The notes beneath the pieces were generated by a model. The model worked only from the letters and a program-made list of their open reading frames with translations. It ran no database searches and was not told the origin of the DNA. A stretch of DNA of 64,000 nt, taken from NCBI GenBank assembly GCA_017591395.1, contig WEDG01002917.1, positions 1-64,000 on the forward strand, read 5' to 3'. This document shows, one piece after another, positions 44,340-55,791 of the stretch; the first letter of the stretch is position 1, and each line of letters opens with the position of its first letter. The translations under genes and the position numbers were made by a program. Source of the DNA: Schistocephalus solidus (taxonomy: Eukaryota > Platyhelminthes > Cestoda > Diphyllobothriidea > Diphyllobothriidae).

Positions 44340-46560
44340 GAATATGTGCTACCTGTCGGACCATTCAGCGGGGCCGCAATATGCGCAAAGTCTTTTCTGA
44401 AATGCCGATAATAAGAGGTGAGACCTAGGAAACTGTGAAGTTCGGAAAATGGAGGTTTGGTTGTGGCCAGTGTTTGATATGCTCAGTGTTAGTAGGATCT
44501 GATCTAACGCCACCCGTGGATACAAGGTGACCAAAGACGGGGGCGGACATCTTAAGGAAGTCGCAATTTTATTACTATAGCGTGGAGGCGATTGAAAATG
44601 GCCTGGATATTAGCAAGTTGATATTCTGCCGTGGGCCCATGAACAATGACGTCGTCAAGGTAGAGCAGACACGCGGCGGGACACAAGTCCCGTAAATTCA
44701 AGGCCATTAAACGTTGAAAGGTTGCAGGGGTGTTGACCAGCCCAAAAAGCATGGTTTCAAACTCATATAGGTTGGATGAATGGAAAATGCTGTCGTATAT
44801 CTATCTTTAGAGGCCATGTCAACCTACCAGTTACCAGCCTGTAGGTCAAGTGTGGAGAAACAGGCAGCATTTGATAGCGCATCTAAAGTAGTGTTTATGT
44901 GAGGTAGTGGGAACGTATCTTTGACTGGTAACAAATTCAGCTTCCGGTAGTCAACACATAGCCGAAGGTTTTCCTCTTTCTTTTTAACAAGAACAATAGA
45001 CGAAGCCCAGGGGGACGAAGACGGACGAATAACGTGCTTGTCTAATATATTATTAATGGTCTGATCTAACTGTGTTTGCACATGAATGGGCACCCAACAA
45101 GGGGATTGTCGAATTGGGTGGGACAAATCGGTATCGTTAATATGCTGCAGTACTTTCATTCGACCAAATGGTTCCCCATCAAATGCGAGAACAGCCGATT
45201 TCTGACAAAGAAGATCCCGAACTGCGTTTACCTGCTCACAAGAGAAATTGGGGGCATCAGGGTCTAGGCACAACAGTTCAGAGGGCTGGGGAAGGTGGGG
45301 AGCGACAGAATCGCAAACTGGCTGCTGGTCGAGGGTATGTGCATAAAAGAAGGGAACCGTGGTCGTCTTAGATGTGAGTCTGCCGTTCCCAAAATCGACG
45401 CAGATTTCGTGGGCGTACAGAAAATCGGCCCCCGAAAGGCCTTGCCCCTGAAGGTCAGGGCAAACGTAAAATTGGTCACGAAAAACAGACGAAACGCCAT
45501 GGAACATTGCTTCAATAAGTGACGATGAGTAGCAGGGCATGCCCTTGGCCACGACGATACGGGGTTGTTTGTGTGAAATTTTTCATTTGCTTAAGCAACT
45601 TCGGGTTCAGCAAAAAGCAGGCAGCCCCAGTGTGAACAAGTATATTCGTCTGTTAGCAACTGTAAACTCGAGAACGCGGGTACAAAATGTTGACTTGGAT
45701 AAAAGAACGGGAACTAAGTAGGGTTCACTGTAAATCTCAGCAATGGGATCCTGACAATCCGGAGGCGGACGCGTTAAATTTTGGTATGTTTGTGTGGCCA
45801 CTAACCGTTGAAGAACCGAGGTCGAGAAACACGGTGTGGAGAGTGACGGCCCTTAACTGTCCTCTTACTCTTGCACGAAGACCAGGAGATTCTTGGGTGT
45901 ATGCACAGGCCATTTGGGAAACTTCCGACGGAGACTATCATCGTGTACCCCAGCACAGATGTGCTCAGCCATAAGGAGGGCGGTGAACGTTTCAGACTGG
46001 TCGGAAAAAGGGTGGATAGAGCCCAAATAATCCTTCGCGCTCTCAACTGGTAGCTGTATATGGCAAGAGCAGTGAATTAAACATTACTGTCCAGGTTTAC
46101 GCCGAATGATGTGGCCTAAACCAACACTTACTTTGAAAAAACGGTGGCAAATGTAGCGTGCCCGTCTTTGGTAGCGGCAGATTCCAAATGGACAATGTCT
46201 TGGGAGAGCCAAATGTCAAATGTTTTCTCCATGATTTTAAAAAGGGCGTGCCATTGGAAGATTGCCGTGTCTCCAGAATGGACATGATGATCTGACAAAG
46301 TTTCATAATGCTAATATAGGCGGGCAATCGGGCTAAATCCCAGGATGTTTGTTCGACTGATATCACGGATAACCGCTGCCTCCAGTTTTGTAGCAGGCAA
46401 GCGGACAAGCAACGTTCCAAGGAAAAATATCTCGTAGATGGGAAGAGAGGTTTATTTTGAGAACAGAATTGTAAAGGGTAGCGAGGCACAAATTGTTCAA
46501 GAAGAAAAACATCAGACGCAACAGCTAGTGAAGGTATTCAACCGCACGCTTAGGAGTTAA
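44340..46560 (-). mobile_element. Ty3/gypsy LTR-retrotransposon pol remnant (protease and RT)
   Basis: Minus strand 44,824-45,552 reads GADFLYAHEICVDFGNG (end of protease), IRPSSSPWASSIVLVKKK, LRLCVDYRKLN, DTFPLPHIN and FSTLDLQAGNW; 44,552-44,752 reads FGLVNTPATFQRLM and CLLYLDDVIVHG with the YLDD active site; 44,340-44,560 has VFGHLVSTGGVRSDP. Near 45,620 the protease start reads ILVHTGAACFLL, with the catalytic Asp replaced by His. At least one frame break between RT halves. No RNase H, integrase or LTRs identified. Confidence 0.82.
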
Positions 46561-49500
46561 ACTGGAAGTGTCCGTCGTCCAATCAGGTATCATCTTCCCC
46601 GACCTCGTCCGGGAATTATTCCGCAGATTCTAAAATAAGTTTAGGTCAGCTAAGGAAAAGATAACTATATTAAGCAAATGTTCATAGCGGATTTTCCATC
46701 ACAATATCTCGAATAGCTTTTTTTCCCTATTAGAGCCGTTGCCAGTTCATTGGTTCCCTCTTGGATTCAATATGGCTGCTGATCGGTTGACAAACTTTAA
46801 TAGCGTTGAGACATCGCTTGCACGTAAGCCTGACATTATCCGGTGGCATACAGGCGTATTGTGTGTTGAAGAGAGGCTCTCTGTTTTTTATTGATATTTC
46901 CCTGCTTGCATTTGTTATTGTGTGGTTAATTAAGTTCAGACAGGAATACGAGTGAACGTTACGACGACGAATTAAGCAATATGTAGCCCAGATTGTAAGT
47001 GAAATCAAGAAGGAAGTCAAGAAAAGATGGATGATAGTTACGTTTTCGTATGAGAACGCGTTATGTATACTTGGTCGTCGCAATTCCTTCCCTGAATTGG
47101 CGATACAAAATGCACAGACGTCATCATTTTCGGTTAGTATAGTATGCCTTTTCAGACGAGGTCAGTCTGCGTATAAACTTTAAAGCAGAAAAATGAACAA
47201 TGGTCTCTCGGAATCCAAGCTGTACGATATGATCATGGGTAAGCACCATTATGTCCAGCGATGATCAAAATAACAGAGGTGTTTGCGGCATGGAAAAGGG
47301 GCGGCAAGGCTACCTTTGCTGACAACGAGGCAGCCGTAAGCAAGCGATTCAAATGTCACTAGATACTCTGACCAAGTGTGTACGAAACAAATAAGTACCA
47401 CATAAACCAAATGTGAGTGCAGACTAAACACTAATTACTAATTATTTTTAACTACAGAATAAATATGCGGACGTTCATACCTGGACCTGACCGACCCTGA
47501 AACACACTCGCGATGGACTGCCTTGATATTTCCTATTAGTAGTGCGTCAAATCCATCTCCGCTCATACGTATCTCCTTTTATATTTTTCATTATACACTT
47601 TTTATCATTACACACGCTTTCGTATTAAATGTGTACTGCAGACCTGCATACGTTGATTCACCCCCTCGATAGGTAAGAGGGCCGTATTATTCGGTCCGGT
47701 ACTAATCATGGAATCGTTCGAATTTGTGATTACATGTGAGTTTAAAAGTACTGGAGGCGAAAGGAACGCAACATTGAATGGATCTGAGTTTCAAACTGTT
47801 ATTTAATTAATTAAATGAATCGTGCGTTATGCTGTAAGTCCCGCTGTCACTGTTTTCTGAGTATGTAAAAAATACGATATTCCCTCGATATACATATGCC
47901 GGACAAAATCACTATACATCGATAAATAATAGGTGAACAATCGATAACCCCTCGCTATCATGGCACTAAAATATTGCAACCAGTGAAGGAAGTCAGCTCA
48001 TGCATAAGATTGGCCGGTCTTACGATTGAGCATTCGCACATACCAGTATTCCCCAATTAGATATAAGTCGGCTAGACAGTCAGATCCATAAATTTCATTA
48101 GAGACGCCTGAAAGCAAAAATGTCCACGAAAGCTGGCAAAGAAGGCTTATGCTCAATGTGATAGACAGACTGACAAACTTAGGGATACGCCAGCAATTGA
48201 AAACCAGTATCCATGAAAAATTTATACGTATATTGCTGTCGAGAAAGTAGTAGATTCGACTGGAAGGAGTGTAGTGAGGGAAGACTCTTTCCTTCATTCG
48301 CTAGCTACTTTAATCCGTACAAGGACTTAGAGCAATGGCAAAAAGAACACTGATTTTCATTGTCAGCAATATTTGAATGAATTCAACAATTTACAACTGA
48401 TAGAAAACAAGAGAAAAATGGCTACTGTGAAGGCTGGATGACCGGTGTTATATTTGGTACGCAAACTATGTTTAAAGATAACCATTTCTTCCGCCAACTC
48501 CTTCATCTGCAATATTATTTGATGGTTTGCAGTCAACAGAAAAGAGTAAGAGTTTGGGTGACGGATGACAGACTGAACTGCTACAAGTTCCCTATCCGGT
48601 CTGCTAGCTCGACTAGCAGGATGGTTGGGAAATTTTAATATCTCGAGAGCCAGATTATTTTAACATCTGGGGATAAGTGGCCTTAAATCCTCTAAGTGAA
48701 AAATTTACCATCAATGTTAAGCTCATCACAAGGGGGCTTGCACCCGTTTAATAGGCACGGTATTATTCGCCTGCCAAGACACTTCTTAAGAACTAGCTGA
48801 TGCCCTTAAAATCGATGGATACCCATGGTATCACGGAATCGCTGTCTTCAGATTAGTGAAAGATTGATGGGAGATAGTAGTCCGTTGCCAAGATAACATC
48901 TAGAACAGAAACTTCGCCGCCATAGTTTGGTCAAACTGACAGGTTTTGTTACGTCATTTGTAGAGATTGCTCAGTCAAATCTAAAATGTTGTGTCAGAAA
49001 ATTATTGTTCGGATGCATACTGCCAGAAGTGCGCTTAAGAAGATAACGCATCATTAGTGGAAGCATCTGTAACGCCATCAGAAGTGAATCTGAAACCGTC
49101 CATGTCTGGTAGGGACGAAATCATTGTTTTGCAAGGGCTGGCTGCTTGATAATGTGGAAGTGGGAACAAGGAAAGATGCTATTCACGTTCAGGTCGGAAG
49201 TCAAAATTGCTACAAAGGGATATTGCTCCCACCTACTGAGCTGCAATATTCAGGAAACTAATCATTATTGAATACTACATATGCTTAAAAATACAAGGGG
49301 CTTCGGTCTAACCTCGTCACATATGAGGGCCCGGGTGCTACGAAGGAAATTTGGCGATTAAACGAGATGAATAGAACAACTCCTAAATTATTCGTGGTGT
49401 ACCAAGACAAAATGTCTTACCACGTCCGTAGTTCTTGTATGCCGTAAACATAAGAAAGGATAAGAATTCAGGGGACGACATATATATTGCATTTACTTGC

Positions 49501-50030
49501 CCCCACAATCGAATTTAAAACACATACGCGGTAATAATGATAACACATATGAGTTAAAAACATTGACTTGAAACAAATTCAAAATGGAGAACTTTGAAAA
49601 ATGCATAGCAAATGGAAGAACTATAAAAATCTGTGTATAAATTAAAAATATGACGAAATATTTCAGTCTGAGCATTCAACTAACTTAATTAGGTGTTCTC
49701 CTCTTCTACATGGCGATACAAGAGCAGTGAAAATATTTTGGAAAATTTAGTCTCTGATGAATTCTAAGCTTTTACCATTGCTTGATCTATCATGTCATGA
49801 AACCTGATTTGAAAATATGCAAATAGCCCAACTTTTACTGATCTGATATTTCACCGCGTAATATATCCTGTTTTCGAAGCCAGGTAGGCGTTGGACACAT
49901 GTTGATCAGTTCTGAAATTTCTACATTTTTGTACAAGTATTACATATATAAGCAATATAAACATATAGTGCATATATAATATTTTAATACTTGTTCATTG
50001 TCCAGTGGACGGGGAGCTCCCCCATCTATA
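46561..50030. other. Intergenic, no recognisable gene
   Basis: AT-rich sequence with open frames of 60-117 codons, none carrying motifs I recognise. No tRNA, rRNA or repeat family of this window is apparent. Confidence 0.4.
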
Positions 50031-50032
50031 TC

Positions 50033-50331
50033 CGAAGGGATATATTTCAAATTTTTCCGACTTATGATAATTTTTATTCATAGTACTGCGCACAAAAGCA
50101 AATTACTTTGATCCGTTGCTCTTAATAGCGTAGGAAAATTCATGGATAGCAAGAAACGTCGGATTTTGCTCCATATAGCCCCGTTTTCCTATCAATAAAC
50201 CGGAATTAAGTAAACTCTTTATTAATCAACAGCCTTTTCTACTCAATTTCATGCAGCAAACAGAACTAACACCTTAACATGCCAGCCCTGCTACTACCTC
50301 AAATTCTGATATAAACATTTAATGAGTTATA
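50033..50331. mobile_element. Truncated right end of the inverted-repeat transposon (copy C)
   Basis: From CGAAGGGATATATTTCAAAT to AACATTTAATGAGTTA it follows the last ~300 bases of copies A (29,140-29,435) and B (52,297-52,590), but stops inside the terminal repeat where a SINE begins. Confidence 0.8.
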
Positions 50332-50340
50332 TGTATGCAT

Positions 50341-50690
50341 GTTTCTTAAGCAGATCGGTGAGCCGCAGACTATCTTAATATTCCTGATCGCAACCGACAA
50401 AAAAACGAGCCGGTGGCTCAATGGTAGAGCGTTTGATTCAGTTACCAGAGGTCGTGGGTTTGAATCCCATGTCATCCACACTTGGGATTGGGTATGACTG
50501 GCTGATGACGGCTAATAAGCCAGAAATGGCCATTCCGGTCTTCCTTGTCTTTGTCGGTGCCCTCTAAACAACATATGCTCCACGTCGCTATGTGACCACC
50601 TGTAAGGGCTCTATTTGGAGCTCCAGGGCACAACGGAACATACATGTTCCTTAAGCAGATCGGTGAGCTATACACTATATATATATATAT
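50341..50690 (+). mobile_element. tRNA-derived SINE unit, plus orientation
   Basis: Contains the left part (GCAGATCGGTGAGCC), the tRNA-like head at about 50,405-50,478 (box A-like GTGGCTCAATGGTAGAGCG, box B-like GGGTTTGAATCCC) and the tail (GGGATTGGGTATGACTGGC to CTTGTCTTTGTCGGTGCC). It then runs again into the left part, so more than one unit is represented. Confidence 0.82.
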
Positions 50691-50693
50691 ATA

Positions 50694-52607
50694 CAGTAGG
50701 TGTCCTAACTCATGAAATCTGATGAATTTCATTAGTTATGGCTCGTTTCGCGAATTCAGCGCACACTGCGTTCACCAAAATTTTACGTCAATAAATAACC
50801 GATTGTTAGGAAATATATGCCTTTTTGTGGTTTCAAATTAATATAACATTGTCTAGAAATGTTAATTTTTTAGAATAAGTACAGATTACGAAAATGTGAA
50901 AAATTGACCTAGTTGAGTAAACTGAAGTTTTAAATGTATAGGAAGCCTGACCATGCAATTAAACGAGAGAATGAAGCAGAGAAAGCCAAATTACTTTTGA
51001 AAATAGTATTTTTCAGAGTTTTGTACTTACATATTCCTCTAGGTTAAACACAACGTAAAGTATGGCCGTCATCAAGCAGCCTAACATGAAAGTGCATATT
51101 CCAACACCGTTTCACAAGAATTCGTCGTTTTTCTTCCGTTTATACATTTTCTTAAATTCTTTTAAACAAGGCAAGCAGATTTTCGCTTCATTGCGCCGAT
51201 AGGGACGTCAAATGAATATAATATTTCATAAGCTTACATGTTCACAGGTCGGTCAATGACTAATAAACTTAAATAGAATCGTCAGGTGCAATCGTAAACG
51301 TACCATTCGGTGTACATAAATAGGACTATTCTATTGTTAAATTTCTCTATAAATATTTCGAGTTTTCTATTACGATGAGTTGCAGATATTCTTTTAAAAT
51401 GAGGCAAATTCTTTACGATTTTCAGTGTCTTCAGTCGACTGCCAATAAATGTACATTCCGTTCGATGTGTTTGGTAAAACCCTCAAAATAACATATTTCT
51501 TTAAAGCATTTACCGAAGCAGTAACTTTTTGGCATTCATTCTAATGCAGACGGCCGTCTGGTTCATATTTGTAGACTCACACAAACATGATAACTCGCTG
51601 CCATGAAAAAGCAACATCCACAACAAAATCTGGAGAAATATATGCCTAATATTAGTTAAAATATTTCCTATAATAAGTAATTTGTTTAAAAAGTGCTTTT
51701 TTAAGACGTTTCGCTGTCGAATTCCTGCGTAATTAACATTTTGTCAAAGGAAAGTCAAGAAAAAACTGGGACCGTTCGACCAAATTTTCGACTTCACTGA
51801 AAAGTATGGATACAATTTCTGTTTAAATTTAAAGAACACTCTTTTCTCTTTCTGTTGAAGCATTTTTCGATATATTTGCTTACTTCTCAGTCTAGTTCTA
51901 AGCTTTCAAACACACAATAGAGTGACCGAATATATACTTAGAATTTGCGATGAAATGTGAATTTTCTGCCCCTTCCGTTTTAAATTTCCTTATTCATTTA
52001 TAGTCTTTTGCAGACCGAAATTGTCTTTTCAGGCTTCGCGTACGTCGTGACTGCGAAAAGTCGCGGTGTATCATCGCGTCTCTTATATATGCGCGTTTAA
52101 GCTCCTAACTATCGGTGTGGTAAAACAAAATACATTCACAAAAGTTTATTACAGCGTTTTTTGGTCCAAAACGCCATAACTTTGCAAAACTTGAGTTTTT
52201 AAACTAAATTTGTCATCAATTTGCCGTAAACAATGTAAGCTCTCTAACTTCCATTTACCTGATTTTTGTGAAAACAAAACCAAATTTACCGTTCTACGAA
52301 GGGATATGTTCCAAATTTTTCCGGCTTATATTTAATGTTCATGCATAGTTATGCGCATAAAAACAAAACGTTTTGATCTGTATTTCGTAATAGCGTACGC
52401 AAATTCTGGGATGGCAAGTAACGTCTAATTTTGCCCCATTTAACCCCGTTTTCCCTTGAATAAACTGATCTGAAGTGATCTCTTTATTATTAATCAGCTT
52501 TTTCTTCATAAATTTAATACAACAAACAGAACTTACACCTTAAAATGCCTGCCCTGCTACTACCTCAAATTCTGATATAGACATTTCATGAGTTAGGCAA
52601 TCTACTG
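50694..52607. mobile_element. 1.9-kb inverted-repeat DNA transposon, copy B
   Basis: Begins CAGTAGGTGTCCTAACTCAT and ends ATGAGTTAGGCAATCTACTG between TA dinucleotides in an AT microsatellite. Just inside the left end TAACTCATGAAAT is followed by its own inverse ATTTCAT(T/G)AGTTA, so the end itself can form a hairpin. No transposase frame seen. Confidence 0.87.
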
Positions 52608-52627
52608 TATATATATATATATATATA

Positions 52628-54422
52628 TGATAAGATGGAACCGACAAAGACAAGGGAGACCGGAATGGCCATTTCTGGCTTATTAGCCGTCATCAGCCAG
52701 TCATACCCAATCCAAGGTGTGGATCACCCGGGATTTGAACCCGCGACCTTTGGTCATTGAGTGTAACACTCTACCATTGAGCCACGGGCCCGTTGTTTTG
52801 TCGGTTGCGATCGGGAATATGGACTATGAAAGTGTGGTGTTCACCGATCTGGTTAAGGAACCCTGATGTTCCGCTGTGCCTTGGAGCTCACTTTAGAGCC
52901 CTCGCGGGCAGTCGCATAGCGACTTGAGATATATGTTGATAAGATGGAACCGACAAAGACAAGGGAGACCGGAATGGCCATTTCTGGCTTATTAGCCGTC
53001 ATCAGCCAGTCATACCCAATCCCAGGTGTGGATCACCCGGGATTTGAACCCGCGACCTTTGGTCATTGAGTGTAACACTCTACCATTGAGCCACGGGCCC
53101 GTTGTTTTTGTCGGTTGCGATCGGGAATATGGACTATGAAAGTGTGGTGTTCACCGATCTGGTTAAGGAACACTGATGTTCCGCTGTGCCTTGGAGCTCA
53201 CTTTAGAGCCCTCGCGGGCAGTCGCATAGCGACTTGAGATATATGTTGATAAGATGGAACCGACAAAGACAAGGGAGACCGGAATGGCCATTTCTGGCTT
53301 ATTAGCCGTCATCAGCCAGTCATACCCAATCCCAGGTGTGGATCACCCGGGATTTGAACCCGCGACCTTTGGTCATTGAGTGTAACACTACCATTGAGCC
53401 ACGGGCCCGTTGTTTTGTCGGTTGCGATCGGGAATATGGACTATGAAAGTGTGGTGTTCACCGATCTGGTTAAGGAACCCTGATGTTCCGCTGTGCCTTG
53501 GAGCTCACTTTAGAGCCCTCGCGGGCAGTCGCATAGCGACTTGAGATATATGTTGATAAGATGGAACCGACAAAGACAAGGGAGACCGGAATGGCCATTT
53601 TTGGCTTATTAGCCGTCATCAGCCAGTCATACCCAATCCCAGGTGTGGATCACCCGGGATTTGAACCCGCGACCTTTGGTCATTGAGTGTAACACTCTAC
53701 CATTGAGCCATTGGCCCGTTGTTTTGTCGGTTGCGATCGGGAATATGGACTATGAAAGTGTGGTGTTCACCGATCTGGTTAAGGAACCCTGATGTTCCGC
53801 TGTGCCTTTGGAGCTCACTTTAGAGCCCTCGCGAACAGTCGCATAGCGACTTGAGATATATGTTGATAAGATGGAACCGACAAAGACAAGGGAGACCGGA
53901 ATGGCCATTTTGGCTTATTAGCCGTCATCAGCCAGTCATACCCAATCCCAGGTGTGGATCACCCGGGATTTGAACCCGCGACCTTTGGTCATTGAGTGTA
54001 ACACTCTACCATTGAGCCACGGGCCCGTTGTTTTGTCGGTTGCGATCGGGAATATGGACTATGAAAGTGTGGTGTTCACCGATCTGGTTAAGGAACCCTG
54101 ATGTTCCGCTGTGCCTTGGAGCTCACTTTAGAGCCCTCGCGGGCAGTCGCATAGCGACTTGAGATATATGTTGATAAGATGGAACCGACAAAGACAAGGG
54201 AGACCGGAATGGCCATTTCTGGCTTATTAGCCGTCATCAGCCAGTCATACCCAATCCCAGGTGTGGATCACCCGAGATTCGAACCCGCGACCTTTGGTCA
54301 TTGAGTGTAACACTCTACCATTGAGCCACGGGCCCGTTGTTTTGTCGGTTGCGATCGGGAATATGAATTATGATAGTGTGGGGTTCACCGATCTGGTTAA
54401 GGAACACGTTTGTTCCGTTGTG

Positions 54423-54427
<5 letters not shown>
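52628..54427 (-). repeat. Tandem array of six ~309-base SINE units
   Basis: Units start (plus-strand TGATAAGATGGAACCGAC) at 52,628, 52,937, 53,247, 53,554, 53,864 and 54,172 and are nearly identical. On the minus strand each holds a tRNA-like head with GTGGCTCAATGGTAGAGTG (box A-like) and GCGGGTTCAAATCCCGGG (box B-like), then a tail containing TGGGTATGACTGGCTGATG. The anticodon arm is not tRNA-like, so these are not functional tRNA genes. Confidence 0.93.

Positions 54428-54521
<94 letters not shown>
54426..54521. repeat. (AT)n microsatellite, about 48 repeats
   Basis: Uninterrupted alternating TA directly after the last SINE unit. The poly-Tyr/Ile frames across it are artefacts. Confidence 0.98.
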
Positions 54522-55710
54522 AAGACCAGCATCCCAAGAAATATAATTAGAATGTGAAGAGGTTCTTTTAGAGAAAACATGAAACTTTATTGGTATATTT
54601 TCGACGCTGGTTTCCCAGGTCGTCGGCAGAGTAGAATAAATTTGCAAAAAAAACAATTACAATTTCAAAAGCGCCTAACAATAGTTACTCATATCACGTT
54701 TGCGCCAATAAGCGGCCGCTGTATGTGTCCGTCTTTATTGATTGGTTGTCGTCTCTTCCATTTCCCCTGCCATATAACCCAATGCACATATTTTAATGTT
54801 AAAAAACAATAATTATATTATAATTTGCCGAATTTATATTTTTGTGTGATCTTACGTGTTTTGTTTTTAAGCCGTTGGGGTGGGGGCAGTTGTCTTGACC
54901 TCCACCGCAGCAACTTCCAGACCCAGGCCAATACGGCCTTCAGACTCAATCCCGAATAGGAAGATAAGTTGGACGCCAGTATAGAGGGTGCTCTACTGGA
55001 TAAAATTGTACGTGTGGTCGTTCTATGTGTAAGTGAGGAAGTTGTCAAAGCACGTTGAGTGAGTTCATGTCTGAATCATTCGTGCCTTGGATTGACCAGT
55101 TTGAATAGCTGTATTTGACGAAGAACAGGACTGCAACTCGCACGTGCGTGCAAATACTCTCGAGGGTTGCAGCGTTGCAATCGACACGCGGAGTAGCGCC
55201 ACGACAAGCTATAGTCAATGCTTGTTGTCATTCTGACTTCAAACTTTATTATTCCAACGTCGATTTTAAGATATTCCCTTTCTTATGCTAGTTCGCTTCA
55301 GTATACGTTGTTAGTTTCGGGTTTTATTAAAACACGCTTTGATGGTTAGGCTATACACTCATAACATCAAACTTATCCAGGGTTAATCTGTGACTAGTTT
55401 TGTAATTGGCCTACTGTAGAAACAATCAGTCCAACAGTCCTTTCGCTTGATTGGCTTCAGAGGCTAATCAGTTCACTAGCCGCACATAACCCGCAAATCT
55501 GAGCCGCTAGTTCAGGGTGCACAGAGTGAAGTTCAGGATCAACCGATTTATATTCAGCTTCTGGAGGCTTCAAAAAAATTACCTATGGTACTGACATACC
55601 GTATCTTTGACTAAAATGTGCTGCTTATTCTGGACGGAACTATAAAAACTCGCTTAGTATATTCAATGATAAACAACTCTGGCGCTCCATCTCATTTTCA
55701 TTACGATTAC
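54522..55710. other. Upstream region of PNKP; nothing recognisable
   Basis: No gene, and specifically no frame resembling an FHA domain (no GR-x-x-x and S-x-x-H pattern). The PNKP promoter is presumably here. Confidence 0.4.
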
Positions 55711-55711
55711 T

Positions 55712-55723
55712 CGCTGTTTAGAT
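55712..55723 (+). promoter_or_regulatory. Splice acceptor 2 bases before the PNKP start codon
   Basis: CTGTTTAG followed by AT and the ATG. As with DHX9, the position suits a spliced-leader acceptor or the end of a 5' UTR intron. The tract is short, so moderate confidence. Confidence 0.45.
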
Positions 55724-55791
55724 ATGCCAACTCGTGGCAAACGACCCACTGCTTCTGACGCCTCGGGGGACCCCTCTGCGGTCAAAAAACT
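55724..55791 (+). CDS. PNKP: PNKP exon 1 (start codon, basic linker)
   Basis: Reads MPTRGKRPTASDASGDPSAV then KK plus two bases of a Leu codon. The following intron is 34 bases (GTAGGT to GACAG). The ATG lies 2 bases after an acceptor-like TGTTTAG, so this is probably the true first coding exon. Confidence 0.82.

Noticed and set aside
52628..54427. Functional tRNA gene cluster
   Set aside because: Box A and B-like words and a T-arm are present, but the anticodon arm and acceptor pairing are not tRNA-like and each unit is embedded in a SINE body.
54261..54656. Poly-Tyr/Ile frames on both strands
   Set aside because: Translation of the AT microsatellite and SINE tail.
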